Below are positions 9,021 to 17,755 of a stretch of 64,000 nucleotides of DNA, one piece after another. Made by a program: the position numbers and the translations under genes. Numbering within the stretch: position 1 is the first letter of the stretch; each line of letters starts with the position of its first letter. The notes under the pieces were generated by a model. The model worked only from the letters and a program-made list of their open reading frames with translations. It did not search any database and was not told the origin of the DNA. Source of the stretch: Antarcticibacterium flavum (GTDB lineage: Bacteria > Bacteroidota > Bacteroidia > Flavobacteriales > Flavobacteriaceae); contig NZ_CP040812.1 of NCBI RefSeq assembly GCF_006159205.1, forward strand, positions 1,116,001 through 1,180,000, in the 5' to 3' direction.

Positions 9021-10934
9021 TTAGGTTTTGATTTCCTTTACCTCTTCCGGTTTATTCTTTAAATATTTATTGAGGAATTCAAGGGTTTTCTCATAGGCCT
9101 CGATCTGGTTTTCCTTTTTAACGAATCCATGGCCTTCATCCTCAAACAATACATATTCAACGGGAACACCATTCTTTCTTACACTTTCAACGATCTCGTC
9201 ACTTTCTACCTGCAGCACCCTGGGATCCTGTGCTCCCTGTAACACCAGTAAAGGTTTAGTGACATTTTCTGTGTGAAAAAGTGGAGAAATTTGCTTAAGC
9301 CTTATACTATCCTGTGTATTGGGATCTCCCATTTCAAGGTAAAGGGCATCCTTAAATGATTCCCACCAGGGCGGGATGCTTTGAAGGGTTCTCATCCAGT
9401 TCGTAACTCCGAAAATATTAACACCCACGTCAAATTCTTCAGGCGTAAAAGTCAAAGCAGCCATGGTCATGAATCCGCCATAAGAACCGCCGATGATCCC
9501 GATTTTATCTGGATCAATTTCGGGTTGTTCGGCAAGCCAGTTCTTTCCTTCAACACAATCCTGTAGGTCCTTTTCCCCATGGTTTTGATCATCCATTTGA
9601 AAGAAGGTTTTGCCATAGCCACTACTGCCACGATTATTAACGGCCAGCACGGCATAGCCATGATTTACAAGATATTGTATAAAGGCACTAAAGTTTTGCC
9701 TTGATTGCCCGCCGGGACCGCCGTGTACCCATACCAGTGCCGGGACCTTGCTATCCTCTGTAGCATTATGAGGTTTATAATATATAGCCGGGATCTCCAC
9801 CCCATCAAATGAATCATATCTTATGACCTCTGCCGTAACCAGGTCCTCCTTCTCTATCTCTTTATTAAGGACATTTGTAAGTTTAACAATATCCCCGGTC
9901 TCCATATTGTAGGGGTAAAGATTTGTAGGGGTATGAGAACCGCCGACATTAAGGATCGCCATTTTTTCATCTCTGGAAATACTTACCCCTGTTATGAAAG
10001 CATTTTCAAATTCAGGAAATTTAATTTCTTCTCCGGTTCTTGTATTGATAACTTCTACGCCATTGGCTGCATCCTCATTGATATATACAACCCTATAAGT
10101 GCCATTTTCACTTAATCCCATTCCCATGATATCCCAATCCCGTTCCAGGACTTTTTCTGAAGTGGCATTCTCTATATCATATCTCATAAGGTATGAGAAT
10201 TCCCCATCAACATCTGTAGTATAATAAAAATACTCATTGTCCATAGAAAATTCCTGTGGGGAATTTCCGCTTTGGGTTGTATTGATTTGAGTATAAGATT
10301 CTTCTTCTGTGTCATACAGGAACAGGTTTGAATCATTTGTATTAATAGATTTCGCGAATGCGATATACCTTCCATTTGGAGATACTCCTCCAAAATCAAA
10401 AGCTTCATCATTCTCATATAAAAGCTTAGGTGCAAATGTTTCCACATCCATGACATAAACATCTGTATAACGGGAATCGCGCTCATTACTTCCGTAATAG
10501 AATGCTGTTCCATCCTTTTTCCAGCCATAAAATAAAGCCCGGGCATTTTCAGCAGGTGTTAACCGTTTTATGCTGTCACCCTCTTTCAAGAATATCTTAT
10601 ATACCTCATCGCCATTATCATCCATTCTAAAAAGTATTCTCTCGTCATTAGGAAAATAGGAAATAGCATAAACCGAAGAGGAATCACTGGTGGTAACAGG
10701 AGAAAATTCCCCACCCGCGGTTGGCACTGTATACATATTCAAAATTCCAGACCTGTTACTGGTAACCAGTAATTTGGAATTATCTGGAGAAAAACTGCCC
10801 CCGTAGACCGCCTCATTATCCATGAATTGCTCAATAGAATAAGTGGCTACTTCCCGTTTCTCTACTTCTTTTGGTTCCTCCTTGCAGGAAACCAGGAACA
10901 GAAGCATCGCACCTAAGAAAATTAATTTTTTCAT
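9021..10934 (-). CDS. S9 family prolyl-oligopeptidase-type peptidase, lipoprotein
   Basis: The 637-aa protein starts with a lipoprotein signal (MKKLIFLGAMLLFLVSCKEE, Cys17), so it is probably anchored in the envelope. Residues about 30-350 form a PD40/WD-type beta-propeller with repeated GGSFSPD, GGVSPNGRYIAF and SRDEKMAI-like blades. The C-terminal alpha/beta-hydrolase has the catalytic triad Ser about 482 (GGSYGG), Asp about 569 (QGAQDPRV) and His about 601 (DEGHGF). The family cleaves short peptides, as dipeptidyl or acylaminoacyl peptidases; a scavenging role in peptide use is inferred. It is monocistronic and ends at a clear terminator. Confidence 0.93.
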   Translation of the reverse strand: MKKLIFLGAMLLFLVSCKEEPKEVEKREVATYSIEQFMDNEAVYGGSFSPDNSKLLVTSNRSGILNMYTVPTAGGEFSPVTTSDSSSVYAISYFPNDERILFRMDDNGDEVYKIFLKEGDSIKRLTPAENARALFYGWKKDGTAFYYGSNERDSRYTDVYVMDVETFAPKLLYENDEAFDFGGVSPNGRYIAFAKSINTNDSNLFLYDTEEESYTQINTTQSGNSPQEFSMDNEYFYYTTDVDGEFSYLMRYDIENATSEKVLERDWDIMGMGLSENGTYRVVYINEDAANGVEVINTRTGEEIKFPEFENAFITGVSISRDEKMAILNVGGSHTPTNLYPYNMETGDIVKLTNVLNKEIEKEDLVTAEVIRYDSFDGVEIPAIYYKPHNATEDSKVPALVWVHGGPGGQSRQNFSAFIQYLVNHGYAVLAVNNRGSSGYGKTFFQMDDQNHGEKDLQDCVEGKNWLAEQPEIDPDKIGIIGGSYGGFMTMAALTFTPEEFDVGVNIFGVTNWMRTLQSIPPWWESFKDALYLEMGDPNTQDSIRLKQISPLFHTENVTKPLLVLQGAQDPRVLQVESDEIVESVRKNGVPVEYVLFEDEGHGFVKKENQIEAYEKTLEFLNKYLKNKPEEVKEIKT

Positions 10935-11279
10935 ATTTGTAGCTGTTGATTAATAGTATGCAAAGTGGTTAAAATTAAGCTTTTTTACAGTTCAAAAACA
11001 TTTTTCTCAAAGAACTTCTTAGTCCTCATTAATTTTCTTATTAATCTTGCATTCCCTTTAACTTCAGCGATGTGTCATAGCTTGAGTTCCTGAGAAGAAA
11101 TAACCCTCAATAAACGCTCTGAAGGCAGTTGTCTTTTCACGGAATGACCTTTTGCCGGCACCAGGAAAGAGCTGCTTATGATTATTAAAAAGTTAAAAGA
11201 ATGGACAGGGGATCAACGATTTATTTTTTAATCCTTATTTTTAAATAACCGCTCCAAGGTTTAGCATAGTAATTATACA
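10935..11279. other. 345-bp gap between divergent genes
   Basis: No frame of coding quality, RNA gene or strong hairpin was seen. It must hold the promoters of the divergent S9 peptidase and VOC genes, but neither shows a clean TAnnTTTG element at a suitable distance. Confidence 0.5.
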
Positions 11280-11765
11280 ATGGACGCATATTCAATCCCT
11301 AAAAATACCCGCATTGGACATATCCACTTAAAGGTTTCCAACCTTGACCGAGCCCTTGAATTTTACCGGGACCTGCTGGGTTTTGAGGTCACCCAAAGTT
11401 ATGGTGACCAGGCGGTTTTTTTATCGGCAGGAGGTTACCATCATCATATAGGCCTCAACACATGGAACAGCAAGGATTCTCCTCCTGCCCCTAAAACCGG
11501 CGTTGGATTGTTTCACACAGCTATTTTATATCAGGAAAGAAAAGAGCTTGCAGAAATTCTTGACCGTCTGCAGAAAGCAGATTATCCACTTACTGGAGCT
11601 GCAGACCATGGGGTTAGTGAAGCAATATATCTTGACGACCCAGATGGTAATGGTGTAGAGCTCTATTGGGATCGCCCAAGCCAGGAGTGGCCCAGGGATC
11701 CGGAAGGTAAGATCAAAATGTACACCCGCCCCCTTGACCTGAAAAGCCTACTTGCAGAATTATAA
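11280..11765 (+). CDS. VOC family protein, catechol-2,3-dioxygenase-like fold
   Basis: The 161-aa protein has both halves of a VOC module pair: IGHIHLKVSNLDRALEFYRDLLGF at 12-35, with His16 as a candidate metal ligand, then GGYHHHIGLNTW, GLFHTAILYQ with another His, and the closing IYLDDPDGNGVELYWDRP with the final Glu. That metal-ligand set (His, His, Glu) is consistent with a working metal site, as in CatE/glyoxalase-like enzymes. No signal peptide. It precedes the SigZ gene by 188 bp on the same strand, too far to assume co-transcription. Substrate unknown. Confidence 0.9.
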   Translation: MDAYSIPKNTRIGHIHLKVSNLDRALEFYRDLLGFEVTQSYGDQAVFLSAGGYHHHIGLNTWNSKDSPPAPKTGVGLFHTAILYQERKELAEILDRLQKADYPLTGAADHGVSEAIYLDDPDGNGVELYWDRPSQEWPRDPEGKIKMYTRPLDLKSLLAEL

Positions 11766-11953
11766 AGAGGGAATTAATAGAACTTCACATGAAAAGACTC
11801 ATAAAAAAGCTTCTACCTTAAGGCAATGCTGCTGAAATATTTAGACAATTTAGACCGTAACAAAAACCAGGTGAAAAATTTTAATTTGCCTGCTTTTTTA
11901 TTTCGCCGGCGCATTGATAGAATATTTAAATTTGAGTACCTTGATGTTATTCT

Positions 11954-12547
11954 ATGGTAAAAAAATTGCCTCCAGCTTTAGCTTCCTGCGATGTACCGGC
12001 GATATGGCTCTCGCATAAAAAGGAGCTTTATAATTATATTTTTAAAAGGGTGAAGGACAGGGAACTTGCAGAAGACATCCTCCAGGAAGTTTTGCTGAAG
12101 GTCTATAATTTTTGCCTGTCAAAATCTGGAGTAAGGAACCTGCGTAGCTGGTTATTCCAAATAGCCCAAAATACGATTATGGACCATTACAGAAAATCTT
12201 CCAAATTTCAGGACCGTGATATTCCTGACGTTGCTGCTGAAGAAGAGAATATGGCTTTTAAGGAGGCAGTAAATTTTATAGAGCCTATGCTGGGATTTCT
12301 GCCTGAAGAATATGCAGTCCCTCTTAAAATGGCAGATATCGATGGCTTAAAACAGGCTGAAATTGCCTGTAAGTTAGGGCTCTCCCTCCCGGCAACAAAA
12401 TCCAGGATCCAAAGGGCAAGACAGCTTCTTAAAGCGGAATTTATTACCTGCTGTAATTTTGAGACAGATGCACAGGGCAATCTTGTATCTTTTGATATCA
12501 AAGCCACCTGTGCTCCATTGATTTCCTATCGCAAAAAAAATTTTTAA
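11954..12547 (+). CDS. sigZ: SigZ-type ECF RNA polymerase sigma factor
   Basis: The 197-aa protein has sigma region 2 (WLSHKKELYNYIFKRVKDRELAEDILQEVLLKVY at about 19-52, then NLRSWLFQIAQNTIMDHYR) and region 4 (LPEEYAVPLKMADIDGLKQAEIACKLGLSLPATKSRIQRARQLL). It then ends in a Cys-containing tail, CCNFETDAQGNLVSF...CAP, that is characteristic of the SigZ subgroup and absent from ordinary ECF factors. No anti-sigma gene is adjacent. The tail could sense thiol-reactive metals or oxidants; this is an inference supported by the ArsI and ArsN-type genes that follow 63 bp downstream on the same strand. Confidence 0.9.
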   Translation: MVKKLPPALASCDVPAIWLSHKKELYNYIFKRVKDRELAEDILQEVLLKVYNFCLSKSGVRNLRSWLFQIAQNTIMDHYRKSSKFQDRDIPDVAAEEENMAFKEAVNFIEPMLGFLPEEYAVPLKMADIDGLKQAEIACKLGLSLPATKSRIQRARQLLKAEFITCCNFETDAQGNLVSFDIKATCAPLISYRKKNF

Positions 12548-12610
12548 TTTTTTTGCATCTTTTTTAATGCTTCTACGTCCTGAAGGTGTAAAACATATAA
12601 AACCTTTAAG

Positions 12611-13114
12611 ATGAAAAGATTTCACGTACACGTAAGAGTAAAAGACCTTAATGATAGTGTGGCATTTTACAATGCCTTATTTGATACACCGGCTACTATC
12701 CTAAAATCAGATTATGCTAAATGGATGCTGGAAGATCCTCATATTAATTTCGCAATCTCCTCTGGCCACAATCAAAATGGAATAGAGCATCTAGGCTTGC
12801 AAACCGAAACAGAGCAGGAACTGCTGGAAGTATATAGGAATTTGCAAAACGCCAAAGGAACAGTAAGAGAAGAAGGAGAATGCACCTGTTGCTATTCAAA
12901 GTCCCAAAAAAGCTGGATCACAGACCCACAGGGAGTAGATTGGGAAGCATTTTATACTCATGGTTCTGCAACAGTATATGGAGAAGGTGAAAATGCCAGG
13001 CCTGCCCCTGAGGTAATGGAGCAGTGGACCGGTAACGATGGCCGGGAGGTAGTAAGAACCGAGGTTGTTAGTGAGGATAACAATACCTGTACGAATGGCA
13101 GCTGTAACAATTAG
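12611..13114 (+). CDS. ArsI/CadI family metalloenzyme (C-As bond lyase-like)
   Basis: The 167-aa VOC protein matches ArsI/CadI: metal ligands His5 (FHVHVRV), His60 (GIEHLG) and Glu112 (DWEAF), plus the substrate-thiol motif CTCCYSKSQKSW with the vicinal Cys93-Cys94 and a nearby Cys91. In ArsI these residues bind Fe(II) and trivalent organoarsenicals so that O2 can split the C-As bond. The C-terminal CTNGSC is an added potential metal clamp. The stop codon overlaps the start of the acetyltransferase gene by 20 bp, so the two are translationally coupled. Whether the natural substrate is an organoarsenical or cadmium is not resolved by sequence. Confidence 0.9.
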   Translation: MKRFHVHVRVKDLNDSVAFYNALFDTPATILKSDYAKWMLEDPHINFAISSGHNQNGIEHLGLQTETEQELLEVYRNLQNAKGTVREEGECTCCYSKSQKSWITDPQGVDWEAFYTHGSATVYGEGENARPAPEVMEQWTGNDGREVVRTEVVSEDNNTCTNGSCNN

Positions 13115-13595
13115 GCCTATGGTGCCTGATGACTGGTATAGGGTGAGAGAGATCTATGAAGCCGGAATAGCCACAGGCATTGCCACCTTTGAAACCACCG
13201 CCCCGACCTGGGAAGATTGGGACAGGGCTCACCTGCAATTTTCCCGGCTGGTATCCCTGGAGCAGGAACGTATCACAGGGTGGGCAGCTTTAAGCCCGGT
13301 TTCCGGCAGGTGCGTCTATGGTGGGGTTGCAGAGGTAAGTGTCTATGTAGATTCCGGTTACCGCGGGAAGGGAAAAGGGAAATATCTCCTGAACCATTTA
13401 ATTACAGAAAGTGAGAATAATGGTATTTGGACCCTGCAGGCAGGATTATTTCCTGAAAATACGGCCAGTTTAAAGATTCATTTACAAAGTGGTTTCAGGC
13501 TAATAGGCGATAGGGTGAGAATTGGGAAACTTCACAAAACGTGGAAGGACAACCTGATCCTGGAAAAACGAAGTAATAGAGTGGGAATTGATTAA
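13095..13595 (+). CDS. GNAT N-acetyltransferase, phosphinothricin/arsinothricin type (ArsN-like)
   Basis: From the ATG at 13095 (MAAVTIRPMVPDDW) the product is 166 aa. It has the GNAT fold markers of the phosphinothricin acetyltransferase group: IRPMVPDDWYRVREIYEAGIA, ATFETTAPTWEDWD, the acetyl-CoA loop VSVYVDSGYRGKGKGKYLL, and the end NTASLKIHLQSGFRLIGDRVRIGKL. ArsN1 proteins of this group acetylate the amino group of arsinothricin or phosphinothricin. The 20-bp overlap with the ArsI-type gene supports an arsenic-related function over a general one. An earlier possible start at 13065 would deepen the overlap to 50 bp and is less likely. Confidence 0.88.
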   Translation: MAAVTIRPMVPDDWYRVREIYEAGIATGIATFETTAPTWEDWDRAHLQFSRLVSLEQERITGWAALSPVSGRCVYGGVAEVSVYVDSGYRGKGKGKYLLNHLITESENNGIWTLQAGLFPENTASLKIHLQSGFRLIGDRVRIGKLHKTWKDNLILEKRSNRVGID

Positions 13596-13619
13596 ATTTT
13601 TCAAAAAATAAAAGTTGTT

Positions 13620-13645
13620 GATTGTAACATTTTGATCAAACAATC
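13620..13645. promoter_or_regulatory. Inverted repeat ahead of the hydrolase gene
   Basis: GATTGT (13620-13625) and ACAATC (13640-13645) flank a perfect palindrome TTTGATCAAA (13631-13640), 33 bp before the ATG at 13678. The position suits an operator, but no regulator is known. Confidence 0.3.
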
Positions 13646-13677
13646 TTCTATAATAAATAACCAGTAATACAAAACCA

Positions 13678-14589
13678 ATGAAAAAAATTTTATTAATCTG
13701 TATTTTTACTTTCCTTGCCTTCCAATTAAAGGCAGAAGAAAGATATATCACCACCTCAGACGGGGTCCAGCTCTATGTAAAAATTGAAGGAACCGGGGAG
13801 CCTTGTCTTTATCTTCATGGCGGTCCCGGCTCGGGTAGCTACTGGGTAGAAAAATTCTATGGCAAACAGTTGGAGAGTGAATTTACAATGATCTATCTGG
13901 ATCAACGCGGGGTGGGAAGATCTTCCAGTCCCGGGAATAAAGATTTCTCACCAGAAAGAATGGCATTAGATTTTGAGGAAGTAAGACAGGCGCTGGGTTA
14001 CGATTCCTGGATTACCCTGGGTCATTCCTTTGGGGGAATCCTCCAAATGCAGTATGTAGAAAATTATCCAAATTCCACAAAAGGTCTCATTATGGTAAAT
14101 TGTACTCTTGATATAAACGAGAGTTTCTGTGAGAGCTGGAGCCCAAAAGCAGCAGAGTTCCTGGAAATAAATAATCTTCCCGGGTGTGCAAATGATACTT
14201 TGCCTTTGATGAATCGAATGCAATCACATATTTATGAATTAAAACAGAAAGATATATTCTGGAAAATGGGTTTTGCCACAAAAGAAGCAGAAGCACTTCT
14301 GGATGCCACCTATTCTGAGATTCCAGACTGGAATTTTGATTTTGGAAATGCCGCATTTTCATATGATGGCTATTGGAAAGACTTTAAACCGGCTACTGCC
14401 AATGTTACTATTCCTGTACTATTCTACTATGGTACAAAGGACTGGATGGTTGGACCTAATCATTATAAAGGAATGAAATTCCCAAACATGCTCCTCTGGA
14501 AAAATGATGGCGGTCACATCCCGTTCATGGAAAATCAAGAGGACCTGCAGAGTGCCATTACGGCTTATAAAGCAGAATATAATTTCTAG
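13678..14589 (+). CDS. Exported proline-iminopeptidase-type alpha/beta hydrolase
   Basis: The 303-aa protein starts with a signal peptide (MKKILLICIFTFLAFQLKAEE). The hydrolase domain shows the oxyanion-hole motif LHGGPGSGSYW at about 46-56, the DQRGVGRS strand and nucleophile elbow GHSFGG (Ser117), and a late DGGHIPFME segment with the catalytic His. HGGPG plus DQRG is the hallmark of the proline iminopeptidase group (peptidase S33), which removes N-terminal proline. Export suggests periplasmic peptide trimming. The gene is followed by a strong terminator. Confidence 0.9.
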   Translation: MKKILLICIFTFLAFQLKAEERYITTSDGVQLYVKIEGTGEPCLYLHGGPGSGSYWVEKFYGKQLESEFTMIYLDQRGVGRSSSPGNKDFSPERMALDFEEVRQALGYDSWITLGHSFGGILQMQYVENYPNSTKGLIMVNCTLDINESFCESWSPKAAEFLEINNLPGCANDTLPLMNRMQSHIYELKQKDIFWKMGFATKEAEALLDATYSEIPDWNFDFGNAAFSYDGYWKDFKPATANVTIPVLFYYGTKDWMVGPNHYKGMKFPNMLLWKNDGGHIPFMENQEDLQSAITAYKAEYNF

Positions 14590-14607
14590 AAAATTTTTAT
14601 CTATAGT

Positions 14608-14642
14608 AAAAAAGGAAGTTTCTGGCGAAGCTTCCTTTTTTA
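14608..14642 (+). terminator. Intrinsic terminator after the hydrolase gene
   Basis: AAAAAAGGAAG...CTTCCTTTTTT forms an 11-bp (up to 16-bp with one mismatch) stem, with the T-run at 14636-14641. Confidence 0.85.
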
Positions 14643-14781
14643 TTTTTACATCCAGTTAAAATTAATTAATTGATTATCAGTTATTTATTCGTACATTAAT
14701 CTGCCTTTTTCTACACATTCATTCTTCCTCCTGCTACTTCCCTATTATGGCTTAATCAAAGTTTAATTAAACTGTAGTATT

Positions 14782-15549
14782 ATGAAAAAAGCAATTTATT
14801 TATTACTGCTATTACCATTTTTAGCAGTATCACAGGTTAGTGGCGATTATGGAGTTCTCGTTAATGAGATCATTTCTCCCAATCCAATGCACTTGCAGGA
14901 GTTTGAAGAGAGCCTTGCAGCTCACAATAAAAAATTCCATAACCAGGAAATGTTTGGTGCACGTACTTACGAGATATATAATGGAAAGAATACAGGAAAA
15001 TATGTAGTCATCATGGGCCCAATGTCCTGGGCCGCTGCAGATGGGATGCCGGAACAATCAAAAGACCATGACACAGACTGGTATTCAAATGTCATAGCAA
15101 AATCAAACCCGGGAAGCGAAAGAACCTTCTGGAGAGCTCATGCAGATAAGGGCAATATTCCAAAGGACTTTAACATCAATAAGCTTCTTATAGACACCTA
15201 TACTATAAATCGTGGAAAGGGAGAAAAAGCAATGGAACAAGTAAAGAATGTTCAAAAGGTGATGATGGAAAAATTCCCGGAATTAACATATATGGTGTAT
15301 ACGAACGAGTTAACTAATTCTTCTGAAGGAAATGACCTCGCTGTAGTTTACTTTTTTGATAAATGGAGCTGGATGGGAGAGGATCCTAAATTTAAAGAAG
15401 CTTACAATGAAGTTCACGGTAATGGTAGTTACGACAAATTTACTGCAGACTGGGAAGAAGCTGCAGGCGGAAAAGTTTCTGAAATATGGATTTTCAGGCC
15501 AGATTTAAGTGGGGTAAGTGGTGAGATAAAAGTGGCTTCTGGAAATTGA
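14782..15549 (+). CDS. Secreted protein of unknown function with two similar halves
   Basis: The product is 255 aa with a signal peptide (MKKAIYLLLLLPFLAVSQ). I do not recognise the family. The mature part has two halves of similar layout: NPMHLQEFEESLAAHNKKFH...ARTYEIYNGKNTGKYVVIMGPMSW and KGEKAMEQVKNVQKVMMEKF...YMVYTNELTNSSEGNDLAVVYFFDKWSWM, each a helix followed by beta strands and an aromatic end. This is compatible with a tandem dimeric alpha/beta-barrel (ABM-like) arrangement, but that is an inference. The gene is monocistronic, after a terminator. Confidence 0.8.
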   Translation: MKKAIYLLLLLPFLAVSQVSGDYGVLVNEIISPNPMHLQEFEESLAAHNKKFHNQEMFGARTYEIYNGKNTGKYVVIMGPMSWAAADGMPEQSKDHDTDWYSNVIAKSNPGSERTFWRAHADKGNIPKDFNINKLLIDTYTINRGKGEKAMEQVKNVQKVMMEKFPELTYMVYTNELTNSSEGNDLAVVYFFDKWSWMGEDPKFKEAYNEVHGNGSYDKFTADWEEAAGGKVSEIWIFRPDLSGVSGEIKVASGN

Positions 15550-15690
15550 GGAATTTGAGAAAATCTCATATTTGAAATCTTTTGACCTCGATTCCTGTCG
15601 TACAACCTAATTAATATGCCGTAGCGGTTCCAGGTAATCCAACTCCTGTTCCCTGCGGCCTTAATTATGACTACTTTTTTGTGTAGTCCT

Positions 15691-16431
15691 TCATCTCACC
15701 TCGACATTTAATATCTCGGTTTTAATGTTAGAGAGCATATCCAACTGGCCCTGTTCATATAGCTCGTCAAGCTCTTCAAGCCTGGTTTCGAGATCTTCAA
15801 TGGTATAATTCTTATAATCTACAAATCTTAAGCCCCCTATTACTCTGGGATTGTATGCAGCTCTAAATCTTATCCCACCATCATTAACCTGAAATTTATA
15901 CGCCAGGTAATCTATGGTATAATTTTTCTTGTGTATCCAGTACATAAATTCATCGTGATGGTCTGCCCCACCACCTTCCTGCTGGAAAGTTATTTTTAGC
16001 TGGTAGTAAGGTTCTCCTTTAATTACGGCTTCCCCCGCCATTTCCTTATTTACAGCCCTGTCGTTAAGTCCATAAGGCAAATGCGCAAAATAATGAACAG
16101 AATTAACACTGCTGGAGTAACGTACCACCATAGAATCAGGAACGGTAAGCAGGCTGTCATTTAAAAATCGTTGATACCCTGTGTTGCTCAGGATATCCCT
16201 ATAATGTCCTATGGAATCCTTTCTATTTCTTTCCAGGTGAAACTCCCCGCCGTTCCTTATACTTTTATAAGTATGATCTCTAAACCTGAATTCTACAGTT
16301 GCCCTTTTAAAACGTTCTCCCCCTGCTCTTTCAATAGTCCTGTCAATAACATCCTGAGCAGTGATCTCCTCCTCCTGGCGTTGGCAGGAACTAATAAGAA
16401 TAATGGAAAGTAGTAGGAAAAGGTATTTCAT
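15691..16431 (-). CDS. DUF6503 family lipoprotein
   Basis: From the ATG at 16431 the protein is 246 aa with a lipoprotein signal peptide MKYLFLLLSIILISSCQRQ (Cys16). The frame is open further upstream but only the internal start gives a signal sequence. The mature part begins with ITAQDVIDRTIERAGGERFKRATVEFRFRDHTY and continues with beta-rich segments such as YYQLKITFQQEGGGADHHDEFMYWIHKKNYTIDYLAYKF, matching DUF6503 of Flavobacteriia. It resembles outer-membrane-lipoprotein carriers of the LolA/LppX-like fold only in general shape. Function unknown. Confidence 0.85.
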   Translation of the reverse strand: MKYLFLLLSIILISSCQRQEEEITAQDVIDRTIERAGGERFKRATVEFRFRDHTYKSIRNGGEFHLERNRKDSIGHYRDILSNTGYQRFLNDSLLTVPDSMVVRYSSSVNSVHYFAHLPYGLNDRAVNKEMAGEAVIKGEPYYQLKITFQQEGGGADHHDEFMYWIHKKNYTIDYLAYKFQVNDGGIRFRAAYNPRVIGGLRFVDYKNYTIEDLETRLEELDELYEQGQLDMLSNIKTEILNVEVR

Positions 16432-16755
16432 AGTTAAATATCGTGAGGCCAAATGTAACAAAATAGTGTTAAATACCGCTTCATATTGCGCTCCAACTTT
16501 TGCTGAATTCAAGCTGTACTTTATTAAAAACCTTATAAGCAGGAGAAATATCCACGATAATGAACCAGCTTGCGTCAATAGGGATATTACTTTACCTTTG
16601 GGCAAAGGACTTTATATTTAGTACTAAAAAAGTATTCTATAAATTCGTGGGGTATCTTTTATACCGTATTATTAAGAGATAAGAAAGCCATTTACCCAGG
16701 ATTCTGGAATAAGTCAAAGTTCTATACATCAATTAAAAAATTAAAAAGAATCCTA

Positions 16756-17331
16756 ATGAAGATTTATACTAAAACCGGTGATAAAGGAACTACTTCCCTA
16801 TTTGGTGGCACCCGTGTGCCAAAACACCATATAAGGATAGAAAGTTATGGTACCGTAGATGAACTTAATGCTCATATAGGGCTTGTGAAGGACCAGGATT
16901 GCGGCGAAGACACCCGCAAAGTCCTTAACCGGGTGCAGGACCGTTTGTTTACCATTGGCTCCACTCTGGCAACTGAACCTGAAAAAGCACAGTTGAAAAG
17001 TGGTAAAAAACGCCTCACCATACCCGGGATCACCAATGATGATATTAAGCTCCTTGAAGATGAAATGGACAGGATGAATGAGGAATTGCCTGAAATGACA
17101 CATTTTGTTCTTCCAGGTGGCCACCAGGCAGTGTCATTCTGTCACATAGCACGCTGTGTATGCAGGCGGGCAGAGCGTATGGCTACAGCTTTGCACGAAT
17201 TGAACCCATTTGATGTCCTGGTTTTGCAGTACCTCAACCGGCTCTCTGACTACCTTTTTGTGCTGGCACGAAAGTTGTCCAAAGATTTAAATGCAGAGGA
17301 GGTCCAGTGGATCCCTGAAAAAGGTAAATAA
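16756..17331 (+). CDS. Cob(I)yrinic acid a,c-diamide adenosyltransferase (PduO type)
   Basis: The 191-aa enzyme transfers the adenosyl group of ATP to cob(I)alamin, giving coenzyme B12. Family signatures are complete: KIYTKTGDKGTTSLFGGTR at the N-terminus (ATP binding), RIESYGTVDELNAHIGL at about 28-44, FVLPGGHQAVSFCHIARCVCRRAER at about 118-142 and LNRLSDYLFVLAR near the end. The genome segment also has MeaB and an IcmF-type mutase that need this cofactor, though they are 10 and 44 kb away. I saw no cobalamin riboswitch upstream. Confidence 0.95.
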   Translation: MKIYTKTGDKGTTSLFGGTRVPKHHIRIESYGTVDELNAHIGLVKDQDCGEDTRKVLNRVQDRLFTIGSTLATEPEKAQLKSGKKRLTIPGITNDDIKLLEDEMDRMNEELPEMTHFVLPGGHQAVSFCHIARCVCRRAERMATALHELNPFDVLVLQYLNRLSDYLFVLARKLSKDLNAEEVQWIPEKGK

Positions 17332-17480
17332 CTCCCTGTGGATTTCCTTTTTCACAGGTAATTGCCCCCAACATTACCAATGCAAAGTATGTTCTTTATA
17401 TTAATGATGAAATAATAGATTTTTTACTTGCCTATTACAGCAAAAAAATTATTTTTGCAAAAAACAAAACCCGATAATCA

Positions 17481-17702
17481 ATGTATTGGACTTTAGAACT
17501 AGCATCCTACCTAAGTGATGCACCCTGGCCGGCAACAAAAGATGAGTTGATCGATTATGCCATTCGAACAGGCGCTCCGCTGGAAGTAGTGGAAAACCTT
17601 CAGTCTATTGAAGATGAAGGGGACTCATATGACTCTATCGAAGAAATTTGGCCTGATTATCCTACAGATGAGGATTACCTCTGGAATGAGGATGAATATT
17701 AA
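17481..17702 (+). CDS. DUF2795 domain-containing small acidic protein
   Basis: The 73-aa product (MYWTLELASYLSDAPWPATKDELIDYAIRTGAP start) fits DUF2795, a short helical domain with the conserved PWPATKDELIDYA stretch. The C-terminal third is very acidic (DEGDSYDSIEEIWPDYPTDEDYLWNEDEY region). A candidate -7 box TATTTTTG lies about 30 bp upstream. It is followed by an intrinsic terminator and then secA. Function unknown; the tandem with secA is common in my recollection of flavobacterial genomes but not proven here. Confidence 0.85.
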   Translation: MYWTLELASYLSDAPWPATKDELIDYAIRTGAPLEVVENLQSIEDEGDSYDSIEEIWPDYPTDEDYLWNEDEY

Positions 17703-17728
17703 AAAACATGACGCAGGATAAAGTAAAA

Positions 17729-17755
17729 AGGTCTCAAATTTGAGGCTTTTTTTTT
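17729..17755 (+). terminator. Intrinsic terminator between DUF2795 gene and secA
   Basis: The CTCAAATTTGAG palindrome (17733-17744), extended by G-C and wobble pairs, runs into a T9 tract at 17747-17755. The loop is short or absent, so the stem probably opens at its AT centre. Confidence 0.75.

Noticed and set aside
15670..15695. GACTAC...GTAGTC stem as terminator between converging genes at 15.6 kb
   Set aside because: Only 6 bp with T-rich loop and no T-run after the stem on either strand.
16606..16755. Cobalamin riboswitch upstream of the adenosyltransferase gene
   Set aside because: The gap is only 150 bp and AT-rich; the conserved B12-box sequence is not visible.
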